From: Lysinibacillus sp. OF-1
Lineage (GTDB): Bacteria > Bacillota > Bacilli > Bacillales_A > Planococcaceae
Assembly: GCF_028356935.1 (NCBI RefSeq)
Contig: NZ_CP102798.1
Span: 4,092,001-4,156,000 of the forward strand
Length of the DNA stretch: 64,000 bases
Direction: 5' to 3'
Shown: piece by piece, positions 42,027 through 50,956 of the stretch
Layout of the letters: the number at the start of each line of letters is the position of its first letter
How positions within the stretch are numbered: the first letter of the stretch is position 1
Program-made: the position numbers and the translations under genes
Notes under the pieces: generated by a model
Told to the model about the DNA's origin: nothing
Databases searched by the model: none
The model's input: only the letters and a program-made list of their open reading frames with translations

Positions 42027-42775
42027 CATTTACAGCCTTATCCTTAACCCTAATCTTTGTCTGTATTCCTCTCATATTATCTAAAACATTAAAGTTGGGT
42101 CTTGAAAAAGATACGCTCATTGCAACGTTACGTTCCATTGTTCAATTGCTTGCTGTCGGCTATATTTTAAAATTTGTTTTTGACGCCAATAGTTATGGTT
42201 ATATACTTCTCATGGTAGCGCTAATGATTGTCGTCGCAACATTAAATGCACGAAAAAAAGGGGTGGGTATTAAAGGAATTACTTGGAAAATAGCACTGAC
42301 ACTTGTCGTCATAGAAATTGTTACACAAGGTGTCTTGCTAGGATTTCATATTGTTCCAGCTACTGCCCAGTATATCATTCCGATTAGTGGGATGTTAATT
42401 GGCAATTCGATGGTGCTGTCCATTTTATTTTTAAATCGTTTTACAGCTGAAATTAGTAGCCATAAAGATCAAATGGAATTAATTTTATCGCTAGGTGGCA
42501 CGCCAAAACAAGCCGTTCATCGCCAACTGATTAATGCCGTAAAAGCTAGTATGATTCCTACGATAGAAAGCCAAAAAACAATCGGTTTAGTACAGCTACC
42601 AGGTATGATGAGTGGGCAAATTATTGGTGGGGCTGACCCTATCCATGCTGTCCAATTTCAACTTTTAATCATCTTTGCGCTCTTAACAACAGCAACATTA
42701 TCCAGCATCATGATTGGTTTTTTAAGTTATCCTGTGCTATTTAATGAACGTATGCAAATACTTGATATGAAATAA
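42023..42775 (+). CDS. fetB: ABC exporter permease, FetB-like (UPF0014)
   Basis: 250 aa with about seven membrane helices. Family hallmarks are ATLRSIVQLLAVGYILKF near 35-52, IPISGMLIGNSMVLSILFLNR near 124-144, and ATIESQKTIGLVQLPGMMSGQIIGGADP-type segment near 180-207. Start overlaps fetA (ATGA). No terminator seen before the next gene. Confidence 0.85.
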   Translation: MTFTALSLTLIFVCIPLILSKTLKLGLEKDTLIATLRSIVQLLAVGYILKFVFDANSYGYILLMVALMIVVATLNARKKGVGIKGITWKIALTLVVIEIVTQGVLLGFHIVPATAQYIIPISGMLIGNSMVLSILFLNRFTAEISSHKDQMELILSLGGTPKQAVHRQLINAVKASMIPTIESQKTIGLVQLPGMMSGQIIGGADPIHAVQFQLLIIFALLTTATLSSIMIGFLSYPVLFNERMQILDMK

Positions 42776-42849
42776 TTGTTAAGCTGAAATGAATATAGTT
42801 TAAAACATTTATGTTATACTAAAAAGAAAATGCAGTTAGGAGAATGACC

Positions 42850-43824
42850 ATGTTATTACGCGATTTTTTCATCCAGTTATCTGAAAACCAACTATTAAAT
42901 AGTGCTGCAAAGAAATATGGCCTAAAATTAGGAGCACAGAGTGTAGTAGCTGGTACAAATATCGAAGAAACAATTGCAAGCATCAAAGAACTAAATGCAC
43001 ATAATATTTCTTGTACGGTAGACAACCTAGGTGAATTTGTTTCAAGTAAAGAAGAAGCAACGGCTGCAAAAGAAAAAATCCTTACTGTAATCGAAGCCAT
43101 CCATGAGAACGGTGTTGCTGCACATATTTCATTAAAACCATCTCAATTAGGTTTAGACATTGATGTTGATTTTTGTTATGACAACCTGTATGAAATAGTA
43201 GAAAAAGCCGCTTCTTATGATATATTTGTTAACTTTGATATGGAAGACTACGGCCGTCTTCAAACATCCTTTGATATGGTAGAAGAGTTATCTAAAACAT
43301 TTAATAATGTTGGTACAGTTATTCAATCCTACTTTTACCGTGCAAAAGACGATATCGAAAAATTCAAGGACTACCGTTTACGTATTGTAAAAGGTGCTTA
43401 TAAAGAGCCTGTAGAAGTCGCCTATCAAGATAAATTAGATATTGATTTAAACTTTATTGAGTTGATTGAATATCACTTGCTACACGGCAAATTTACGTCA
43501 ATTGCAACACATGATCATAATATCATCGCACACGTAAAACGCTTTGTTGCAGATCATAATATTCCACTTGATAAATTTGAATTCCAAATGCTATACGGTT
43601 TCCGCACTGATATGCAAAAAGAGCTTGCAAAAGAAGGCTATAACTTCTGTGTGTACGTTCCATTCGGTGAAGATTGGTACGGCTACTTTATGCGCCGTTT
43701 AGCTGAGCGTCCTCAAAACCTTAACCTTGTAACAAAACAAGTGTTTACGAAAAAAACGAATACTGTTCTTGCTGTAGCAGCAGGTGCATTCGTTCTTGGA
43801 CGTATAACAAAACGCAAAAAGTAA
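42850..43824 (+). CDS. putB: Proline dehydrogenase (monofunctional)
   Basis: 324-aa FAD enzyme of the PutB/FadM type, oxidising proline to pyrroline-5-carboxylate. Typical segments: HISLKPSQLGLDID, VNFDMEDYGR, LRIVKGAYKEP, IATHDHNII, FEFQMLYGFR and YVPFGEDWYGYFMRRLAERPQN. The last residues are hydrophobic then basic (AVAAGAFVLGRITKRKK). Start ATG at 42850 lies 7 nt after AGGAG; an ATG at 42844 is too close. Monocistronic by appearance. Confidence 0.92.
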   Translation: MLLRDFFIQLSENQLLNSAAKKYGLKLGAQSVVAGTNIEETIASIKELNAHNISCTVDNLGEFVSSKEEATAAKEKILTVIEAIHENGVAAHISLKPSQLGLDIDVDFCYDNLYEIVEKAASYDIFVNFDMEDYGRLQTSFDMVEELSKTFNNVGTVIQSYFYRAKDDIEKFKDYRLRIVKGAYKEPVEVAYQDKLDIDLNFIELIEYHLLHGKFTSIATHDHNIIAHVKRFVADHNIPLDKFEFQMLYGFRTDMQKELAKEGYNFCVYVPFGEDWYGYFMRRLAERPQNLNLVTKQVFTKKTNTVLAVAAGAFVLGRITKRKK

Positions 43825-43830
43825 AAAAAC

Positions 43831-43860
43831 GAACCTTATCGCGCTCATGCGATAAGGTTC
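43831..43860. terminator. Bidirectional terminator between putB and desR
   Basis: Perfect 12-bp stem GAACCTTATCGC/GCGATAAGGTTC, loop GCTCAT. A-run before it and T-run after it, so it can serve both convergent genes. Confidence 0.9.
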
Positions 43861-43863
43861 TCT

Positions 43864-44475
43864 TTATTTGTTCCATCCTTTTTCTTTAAAGCGTGCAATG
43901 GCCTCAATACGATTACCAACATTTAGTTTTTCTAAAATGGTTGAAATATAATTACGTACCGTTCCAGCAGATAAAAATAGCTCTGCCGCAATTTCCTTTG
44001 TCGTCTTGCCCTCTGCCACAAGTGTCAGCACCTGGCTTTCACGCTCTGTTAAAGGATTTTCACTATCATCCTCATAGACAAAATCAACAAGCTCTGGTGC
44101 ATAAATACGTTTACCGTCCATTATTGTACGAATCCCACTTACTAATTCCTCAATAGGGCTATCCTTTAATAAATAGCCTCTTACGCTCGCTTTCCTAGCA
44201 CGCTCGAAATAACCTGGTCTGGCAAATGTAGTTAAAATAATGACCTTACAATCTGAGCCAATACTATGCATTTCTTCTGCTGCGTCTAGTCCCGTTTTCA
44301 CTGGCATTTCAATATCCATAATACAAATATCAGGCTGATGTTCTGCCACCAGCGTCAATGCTTCCTCACCATTTTTTGCTAAGCCGACGACCTCCATATC
44401 CTCTTCCATACTAAGTAAAGAGCGAAGAGCCCCTAATAGCATCCCCTGATCTTCAGCGATCACAATTCGTATCAT
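43864..44475 (-). CDS. desR: Response regulator, DesR-like (NarL/LuxR family)
   Basis: 203 aa. Receiver domain with the phospho-acceptor Asp54 in ICIMDIEMPVKTGLDA. The C-terminal LuxR helix-turn-helix is LTERESQVLTLVAEGKTTKEIAAELFLSAGTVRNYISTIL. It follows the sensor kinase by 21 nt and both lie downstream of a desaturase gene, matching des-desK-desR of B. subtilis, in which DesR-P activates des in the cold. Confidence 0.9.
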   Translation of the reverse strand: MIRIVIAEDQGMLLGALRSLLSMEEDMEVVGLAKNGEEALTLVAEHQPDICIMDIEMPVKTGLDAAEEMHSIGSDCKVIILTTFARPGYFERARKASVRGYLLKDSPIEELVSGIRTIMDGKRIYAPELVDFVYEDDSENPLTERESQVLTLVAEGKTTKEIAAELFLSAGTVRNYISTILEKLNVGNRIEAIARFKEKGWNK

Positions 44476-44496
44476 GTCACAAGCCTCTTTTCTATT

Positions 44497-45645
44497 CTAT
44501 ATGTTCTTCAGATTTTCTTTGACATTTTGATGCGTAATAGCCACTGGTATAGTTACCGTTAATGTAGTACCCTCAACACTTTCAATCTTAAAGGATCCAT
44601 TAATAAACTCTAAGCGTTCCCGCATTCCCTTCAATCCGTTCCCCGTTTTCCATGCTTGTTTTTTCGTAATACCTTGTCCGTTATCCCGAACGATTAAGTA
44701 AACTTCCTTAAAGTTTTGATGGAAAGCAATTTCACATTTTGTTGCTCCACTATGTTTGACAACATTATTAACCGCCTCTTTTAGGCACATGCATAAAACA
44801 TTTTCGACAAGTGGCGGAACTTGCAATGCATTTTTATCTCCTTCAAAAACAAACTCCATTTCTGCTGCCTTTAGTATTTGAGAAATACGCATTAGCTCAT
44901 CCTCAAATTTTGCCGTCCGCATGTCTGACACCAATTCACGAACCTCTTTTAAGGCAATGCTTGCCGTCTGGCGTATATCCTTAATCTCAATCAAAGCCTG
45001 CTGTGGATCACGTTCAATCAACCTAGAAGCTAGATCACTTTTTAAGCCAATCATGGACAATTTTTGCCCCAAAGTATCATGCAAATCACGAGCAATTCGT
45101 TGTCGTTCCTCAAAAACAATTAACTCGGCAATACGTTCATTAGCTGTTTCTAACTGCCCCTCTAAGTTTTCACGTTTATTTTTGGAATAAATCGTTAATG
45201 GTAAAAGAACAACAGCTAGAATGGTTAGCACAACAAAAGGTAGCTGCGATAAAAATAAGTGAAGCTCCACAAAGAAGCCGACACCGGTAGATATAACTGT
45301 AAACCCAATATGTAGACCGTACATAATATAAAAGCCGACAGGTCTTCGTATGTTGCCAATAAAAAATGCTGTGAAAATAGATAGATACACATAGCCATAT
45401 AAGATGGTCATGACAATATTGATGGCCATTTCAAAGCTGATCCACATATAAACTAAACCGCTTTTCGAATTCATGGAAAATCGATAGAAAATAAAATAAA
45501 GCATTAAAAACGTAATGCCAATCGAGATTTCGATATAAGATGATTTCCTAAAAATGAAGAAAAACGGTAGGAAACAAAAAATAATCCATAAATATACACT
45601 GAGCATTGGACTATTCGGAATAATACTATGCCATTTCCTCAACAT
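44497..45645 (-). CDS. desK: Membrane sensor kinase, DesK-like
   Basis: 382 aa. About five membrane helices in residues 12-152, then a coiled region and the HisKA_3 site ERQRIARDLHDTLGQKLS with His189 (His188 in B. subtilis DesK). The HATPase domain has EAVNNVVKHSGA and DNGQGI. In B. subtilis the membrane part senses lipid order at low temperature. Its own promoter lies after the des terminator, so it is probably transcribed apart from des. Confidence 0.9.
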   Translation of the reverse strand: MLRKWHSIIPNSPMLSVYLWIIFCFLPFFFIFRKSSYIEISIGITFLMLYFIFYRFSMNSKSGLVYMWISFEMAINIVMTILYGYVYLSIFTAFFIGNIRRPVGFYIMYGLHIGFTVISTGVGFFVELHLFLSQLPFVVLTILAVVLLPLTIYSKNKRENLEGQLETANERIAELIVFEERQRIARDLHDTLGQKLSMIGLKSDLASRLIERDPQQALIEIKDIRQTASIALKEVRELVSDMRTAKFEDELMRISQILKAAEMEFVFEGDKNALQVPPLVENVLCMCLKEAVNNVVKHSGATKCEIAFHQNFKEVYLIVRDNGQGITKKQAWKTGNGLKGMRERLEFINGSFKIESVEGTTLTVTIPVAITHQNVKENLKNI

Positions 45646-45737
45646 AATCTCACGCTCTTTCCTACTTTTCCCTTATTATAACAAGAAAATTTAATTTATG
45701 CCTGCACATGCTTTAGACAAAACCCATCCTTTTACAT

Positions 45738-45772
45738 AAAACAGCCATCTCGTTTGCAGAGATGGCTGTTTT
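45738..45772 (-). terminator. des terminator
   Basis: AAAACAGCCATCTC pairs perfectly with GAGATGGCTGTTTT, loop of 7 nt. Confidence 0.9.
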
Positions 45773-45775
45773 CAA

Positions 45776-46807
45776 CTAAGCGGCAATACTGCCTCTTGCT
45801 TTGCGTTTGATGATTTCATTTACTTCTTTAAACGATACAAATTTGCCTTGATCTTCATCATATAACTTGTAACGTAATGATTCTAAACTTGTACGTAACG
45901 TAATCGTTGTTGCCATGTGTAAAGGCGGCGTTTCATTATGTGCTTTTTCAAGATTATAGTTAGGTACTCGAGGAGCTAAGTGATGGACATGGTGGAAACC
46001 AATATTCCCTGTAACCCATTGTAAAATCTTTGGCAATTTATAATACGAGCTACCTTCCACTGCGGCTTTAACATAATCCCATTCTGATTCATGTTCAAAA
46101 TAAGAATCTTCATATGTGTGCTGAATATAAAACAGCCAAATTCCTAAAGAACCAGCAATAAATAAGGTAACGCCTTGGACTAATAAAAATGCTTGCCAGC
46201 CCATGAAGAAAATTAAAGCAGCACAAATTCCGACCATAACGATATTCGTTAAAATTGTGTTCAAGCGTTCTTTCTTTCTTGCATCCTTACGATTAAAACG
46301 ATTTAAGATAAGCACCATATATAATGGTCCTAACCCAAACATAACGAATGGGTTACGATAAAAGCGATACCATAATCGTTGTCCCTTTGAAGCTTGCATA
46401 TATTCTTCCACTGTCATCATATCAATATCACCAATACCACGCTTGTCTAGGTTTGAGCTTGTTGCATGGTGAATTGTATGTTCACGTTTCCATTTTTCAT
46501 ATGGGAATGATGTTAGCACTCCAGTAAAAAATCCAACCCAGTCGTTTGCCTTTTTACTTTTGAAAAATGATCCGTGTGTGCAATCGTGAAAAATAATAAA
46601 AGTTCGTACGACAAACCCCGCTGAAATGGCACTTAAGCCAACTGTTAGCCAAGGTGAAACATCTACTAATAAGTAACCAGCCACCCACAATGCAATTAAC
46701 GGTACAAGTGTATTTATCATTTGAAAAACACTTTTACCCGTATTAGATTTAGCAAATGGCGCTACATCTTGGCGTAACTTTTTTGTTTTTTCTTTAATAG
46801 TTGCCAT
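45776..46807 (-). CDS. des: Acyl-lipid fatty acid desaturase
   Basis: 343-aa membrane di-iron desaturase. The three His boxes are visible: HDCTHGSFF near 74, HTIHHATSSNLDKRG near 110 and GFHHVHHLAPRVPNYNLEKAH near 272, with membrane helices between. It introduces a double bond into membrane phospholipids, acting as the output of DesK-DesR. ATG after GAGGGAGTAAAGG. Upstream 70 nt contain TTATGA-N5-TCATAA (46844-46860) and then the large palindrome at 46880-46929. Confidence 0.92.
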   Translation of the reverse strand: MATIKEKTKKLRQDVAPFAKSNTGKSVFQMINTLVPLIALWVAGYLLVDVSPWLTVGLSAISAGFVVRTFIIFHDCTHGSFFKSKKANDWVGFFTGVLTSFPYEKWKREHTIHHATSSNLDKRGIGDIDMMTVEEYMQASKGQRLWYRFYRNPFVMFGLGPLYMVLILNRFNRKDARKKERLNTILTNIVMVGICAALIFFMGWQAFLLVQGVTLFIAGSLGIWLFYIQHTYEDSYFEHESEWDYVKAAVEGSSYYKLPKILQWVTGNIGFHHVHHLAPRVPNYNLEKAHNETPPLHMATTITLRTSLESLRYKLYDEDQGKFVSFKEVNEIIKRKARGSIAA

Positions 46808-46879
46808 CCTTTACTCCCTCGTTTCTTTTTTTTCTTATGACCTCATCATAAAACAAGAGTACAAGTCAGTAACAGACGC

Positions 46880-46929
46880 AAACATCATAAAAAGGATATG
46901 ACATTTGTCATATCCTTTTTATGATGTTT
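46880..46929. terminator. 50-nt perfect palindrome ending the GNAT gene
   Basis: Two 24-nt arms (46880-46903 and 46906-46929) are exact inverted copies around TT. The stem contains the stop codon of the acetyltransferase gene and an internal A/T run. Works as a terminator-like hairpin; it also lies about 75-120 bp upstream of des. Confidence 0.75.
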
Positions 46930-47419
46930 GTCCATTCAAATGCAACTGATAGAACACAAGGTCTAGCCATTGTTCAAATTTATAGCCTGCATTTTTAATT
47001 GTACCTGCATATTCAAAACCTAATTTTTCATGTGCTTTAATGCTAGCAATGTTTTCTCCATCAATGCCAGCAACGAGTGTTTTGACACCACGCTCCTCTG
47101 CAATCGCTATAAGCTTATGCATGAGCTTCGTTGCAATCCCCTTTTGATAATGCTCATTATGCACGTAGACGGAATGCTCCATTGTATATTGATAACCTGG
47201 GTAAGGACGGAATTGACTATAAGTAGCAAAGCCAGCAACAATCCCATTTTCCACAAATACAAGCAGTGGATTGCCGAATGCTTGCTGCTCCTTATACCAT
47301 CGCATTTTTTCATCTAAAGTTTGTATATCATATCGGTAGACAGCCTTACTTGTTAAAATAATATCATTATAGATGTCTAAAACCTCAGGTATATCTTTTT
47401 CTTCCATGAATCGAATCAT
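46919..47419 (-). CDS. GNAT acetyltransferase, phosphinothricin acetyltransferase-like
   Basis: 166 aa. Pattern of the Pat/YwnH group: IRFMEEKDIPEVLDIYNDII at the start, EHSVYVHNEHYQKGIATKLMHKLI (acetyl-CoA loop, QKGIAT) near 85-108, and IASIKAHEKLGFEYAGTIKNAGYKFEQWLDL. Such enzymes acetylate amino groups of phosphinothricin, methionine sulfone or related amino acids; the substrate here is unknown. Start ATG at 47419, 9 nt after AAGGAA. Confidence 0.83.
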   Translation of the reverse strand: MIRFMEEKDIPEVLDIYNDIILTSKAVYRYDIQTLDEKMRWYKEQQAFGNPLLVFVENGIVAGFATYSQFRPYPGYQYTMEHSVYVHNEHYQKGIATKLMHKLIAIAEERGVKTLVAGIDGENIASIKAHEKLGFEYAGTIKNAGYKFEQWLDLVFYQLHLNGQTS

Positions 47420-47474
47420 CCTGCTCACTTCCTTAATGAAATTGTCCTCACACTCTTCAATGATTCAATGGAAT

Positions 47475-47510
47475 GGATATAGATAGTCAATTCATTGACT
47501 ATCTATATCC
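47475..47510. other. 16-bp perfect inverted repeat between metH and the GNAT gene
   Basis: GGATATAGATAGTCAA, loop TTCA, then its exact complement. No T-run follows on either strand, so it is not a clear terminator. It sits 14 nt past the metH stop. Confidence 0.7.
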
Positions 47511-47524
47511 TCCTATTTTACGCC

Positions 47525-50500
47525 TTAAACATTGAAGTAGCGAGCATCGGGATGAGCAAAAACAATCGCTGAAACAGATGCTTCAGGCTCCATCATAAAA
47601 CCTTCTGTAAGGTGAACGCCAATATCCTCAGGCTTTAATAAGCCGAATAGTTTTTCCTGATCCTCCAAGTTAGGGCACGCAGGATAACCGAAAGAAAAAC
47701 GTTGCCCTTGATATTTAGCTGCAAAACGATCTCTCATTGTAAAATCAGTGGCATCTGGGAAGCCCCATTGGTCACGTATTTCTTGATGTATACGTTCAGC
47801 AAAGCCCTCTGCTAATTCTAGTGCAGTCGATTGCAGTGCATGGCTTTCAAGGAATTTGCCAGAATCTTTTAACTGACGAGCTGTTGCCATAACCCCTTGC
47901 CCTGCTGTTACCACCATGAGCGCAATATAATCCATTTCTCCACTCTCTACCGTTTTTAAGAAATCGGCAAGACATAAAAATGGTTCTACTTGCTGGCGCG
48001 GGAAAGTAAAACGTTCAATTTCTGTTTTACTATCGGCAGGATCATAAACAACGACATCATCCCCATCCGCTTGAGCAGGGAAAAATTGATATAAACCTGA
48101 AGGCTTTAATAAATCACTTTTTAAATAATCATCTACTAAATCCTTTAGCTCTGTTGCTCGTGAATCACCGGCATCTAGCAATTGCTGAACCTGCCCTTTC
48201 AAGCCTAAATGATGTCCCAGCAATGTACGCATATTGACGTATGGATATAAATGCGATACTGCATAGTCTTTCTTCACATGACGACGTAAATCAGCTGGTA
48301 AAAATACTGACGCTCCCTTTACAGTACGTACTGGCTTTATTGTTATCTCTTTAGCTGGACGTGCAGCTCTTTTTACATCTGCCTCTAGACGTTTTTGACG
48401 AGATTCCTGGATTTCAGCTAAGAAATTCGCACGCGTTTCCTTACCCATTAATAGATTTGCTTGCTCTAATCCCTGCATAGCATCCTTTGAATAAATAACT
48501 GGACCGTTGTATTCATCTGCAATTTTTGTTTCTGTAAAGCGTCGAGAAAGTGCAGCTCCACCAACTAAAATCGGTACATCAATGCCAGCCTCTTTGAAAT
48601 CCTGAGCAGTAATGACCATCTGTTGCGCTGATTTTACCAGTAAGCCTGATAGCCCGATAAAATCTGGTTTTTCCTTGCGAATCGCTTCAATCAATTGTGC
48701 TGGTGTTACTTTAATGCCTAAATCGACAACCTTATAGCCATTATTACTTAAAATAATATCAACAAGGTTTTTCCCAATATCGTGCACATCTCCTTTAACG
48801 GTAGCCAAAACCATTTTCCCTTTTCCAGCACTCTCTTCATCCTTTTCCATGAATTGCTCTAAATGGGCAACAGCAGCCTTCATCACGCCTGCTGATTGTA
48901 AAACCTCCGCTACAATGAGTTGGTTATCATTAAACAATCGACCTACCTCAGCCATACCAGCCATTAAAGGACCATTAATAATATCAAGTGGCGCCTCAAA
49001 GATTTCGCGTGCAGCATCTAAATCCTCAATCAGCCCTTCTTTTGTACCTTCTAAAATATAATAAGCTAAACGACCTTCAACCGTTTTTGGTATATCCGCT
49101 TCGGTCTTTTCTTTCTTTTTATCACGATAAAAGTCTGTGAATACTGCTAATGTTTCATCATTCGTATTAAACAGTAAGTCATTTGCAAGTTTAATTTCTG
49201 CCTCTGGAATGGATGCATAACGCTCTAGTTTCTCTGTATTGACAATGGCATAATCTAAGCCGGCCTGTGTACAATGATAAAGATACACAGCATTCAGTAC
49301 TTCACGGCCAACTGGTGGTAAGCCAAATGAAATATTACTTACACCCAGTACAGTTAATGTCTGTGGCATCTTTTCTTTGATTAGTCGAATTCCTTCAATT
49401 GTTTCTAGAGCCGATCCAATATACTGCTCATCACCAGTCCCTACAGGGAACATCAACGGGTCGAAAATGATATCCTCCGGTGCAAGTCCCCATTTTTCAG
49501 TTAATAATTTATAGGAACGTTCGGCAATTTCAAGCTTGCGATGACGATCAACGGCCATTCCTATTTCATCAATGGTTCCAACTACCAATGAGGCTCCATA
49601 CTTCTTTACGAGTGGCATTACTGCATCAAATCGTTCTTCACCATCTTCTAGATTTATAGAGTTAATGATGGCTTTTCCTTGAGAAAATTTTAATGCTTCC
49701 TCAATGACCTTTTCATCTGTCGAGTCGATTACAAGAGGAACCTTAACCTTTTTCACAACCTCCTGCATAAAACCACGCATATCAGCTAATTCATCACGAT
49801 CAGGGTTGGCTAAACAAATATCAATAACGTGTGCACCATTTTTTACTTGCGCACGTGCAATTTCTGCAGCTTCTTCAAACTTCCCATCAATGATTAAATT
49901 CTTAAATTTACGAGAGCCTATAACATTCGTTCTTTCACCAATAAATAATGGACGCATAGAATCGTCATACAATAATGGTTCGATTCCTGTTACCGCATGA
50001 CCATGTGTTTTCTCTGGTATTTGGCGTGGTTTTTCATCTTTTAAAACCTCACGGATAGCTGTGATATGAGCTGGAGTCGTCCCACAACATCCACCTACAA
50101 TATTAAGCCAGCCCTTTTCTGCAAAGCCTTTTAATTTTTGTGATAAAGATTCTGGTGATTCATGATAGCAACCTTCTTCATCCGGCAAGCCTGCATTCGG
50201 ATAACAGCTAATATAGCCTGTGGAAAGCTCTGCTAATGAACGAATATGATCCGTCATAAACTCTGGTCCAGTCGCACAGTTTAAGCCAACGGATAGTGGT
50301 TTAATATGTTCAATAGAAATATAAAAAGCATCAATCGTTTGCCCTGCGAGTGTTGTACCCATCGGTTCAATTGTTCCTGAAATCATGACGGGTAGTTCTT
50401 TGCCAGTTGCCGCGAAAGCACGTGCTACACCTAGAGTACCTGCTTTTACGTTTAACATATCCTGACTAGTTTCTAGTAAAAGGACGTCTGCTCCTGCCTC

Positions 50501-50956
50501 AATTAACGCCTTCGCCTGTACATAAAAGTTTTCCTCTAGCTCATCAAATGTAATACCGCCAGTTACGGATAATGTTTTTGTTGTTGGACCCATTGCGCCA
50601 GCAACAAAGCGTGGCCAATCTGATGTTGAAAAGTTATCCACTGCTTGACGAGCAATTTCGACGGCACGTTTATTAATTTCTTCCGCTTTTGCGCCAAGAT
50701 CATATTCATTTAACACAAGAGGTGTCCCGCCAAAAGTATTCGTACAAATAATATCTGCGCCTGCCTCTAAATATTTATGGTGAATTTCCTTAATTACATC
50801 AGGTCTAGTAAGCACAAGATTTTCATTACAGCCATCAAGCTCCTCCCCGCCAAAATCCTCAGCGGATAAGTTTTCGTTTTGTAGCATTGTTCCCATTGCG
50901 CCATCAAGAATTAAAATACGTTTCTCTAGTTGCTTTTCAATCAAGTGCTTAGCCAT
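47525..50956 (-). CDS. metH: Cobalamin-dependent methionine synthase
   Basis: 1143 aa, all four modules present. Homocysteine-binding barrel (1 to about 315) ends with the zinc motif GGCCGTTPAH. The pterin-binding barrel (about 330-600) contains GERTNVIGSRKFKN. The B12 module (about 640-870) has VKGDVHDIGKNLVDIIL, the His being the lower cobalt ligand. The reactivation domain (about 900-1143) ends RFSFGYPACPNLEDQEKLF. Overlaps yitJ by 8 bp, so both are read from the SAM-riboswitch leader. Confidence 0.96.
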   Translation of the reverse strand: MAKHLIEKQLEKRILILDGAMGTMLQNENLSAEDFGGEELDGCNENLVLTRPDVIKEIHHKYLEAGADIICTNTFGGTPLVLNEYDLGAKAEEINKRAVEIARQAVDNFSTSDWPRFVAGAMGPTTKTLSVTGGITFDELEENFYVQAKALIEAGADVLLLETSQDMLNVKAGTLGVARAFAATGKELPVMISGTIEPMGTTLAGQTIDAFYISIEHIKPLSVGLNCATGPEFMTDHIRSLAELSTGYISCYPNAGLPDEEGCYHESPESLSQKLKGFAEKGWLNIVGGCCGTTPAHITAIREVLKDEKPRQIPEKTHGHAVTGIEPLLYDDSMRPLFIGERTNVIGSRKFKNLIIDGKFEEAAEIARAQVKNGAHVIDICLANPDRDELADMRGFMQEVVKKVKVPLVIDSTDEKVIEEALKFSQGKAIINSINLEDGEERFDAVMPLVKKYGASLVVGTIDEIGMAVDRHRKLEIAERSYKLLTEKWGLAPEDIIFDPLMFPVGTGDEQYIGSALETIEGIRLIKEKMPQTLTVLGVSNISFGLPPVGREVLNAVYLYHCTQAGLDYAIVNTEKLERYASIPEAEIKLANDLLFNTNDETLAVFTDFYRDKKKEKTEADIPKTVEGRLAYYILEGTKEGLIEDLDAAREIFEAPLDIINGPLMAGMAEVGRLFNDNQLIVAEVLQSAGVMKAAVAHLEQFMEKDEESAGKGKMVLATVKGDVHDIGKNLVDIILSNNGYKVVDLGIKVTPAQLIEAIRKEKPDFIGLSGLLVKSAQQMVITAQDFKEAGIDVPILVGGAALSRRFTETKIADEYNGPVIYSKDAMQGLEQANLLMGKETRANFLAEIQESRQKRLEADVKRAARPAKEITIKPVRTVKGASVFLPADLRRHVKKDYAVSHLYPYVNMRTLLGHHLGLKGQVQQLLDAGDSRATELKDLVDDYLKSDLLKPSGLYQFFPAQADGDDVVVYDPADSKTEIERFTFPRQQVEPFLCLADFLKTVESGEMDYIALMVVTAGQGVMATARQLKDSGKFLESHALQSTALELAEGFAERIHQEIRDQWGFPDATDFTMRDRFAAKYQGQRFSFGYPACPNLEDQEKLFGLLKPEDIGVHLTEGFMMEPEASVSAIVFAHPDARYFNV

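Noticed and set aside
46844-46860. TTATGA-N5-TCATAA as a -10 region or DesR box of des
   Set aside because: It can be read either way; I could not recall the DesR consensus with enough certainty and found no good -35, so it is mentioned only in a finding and not listed as a feature.
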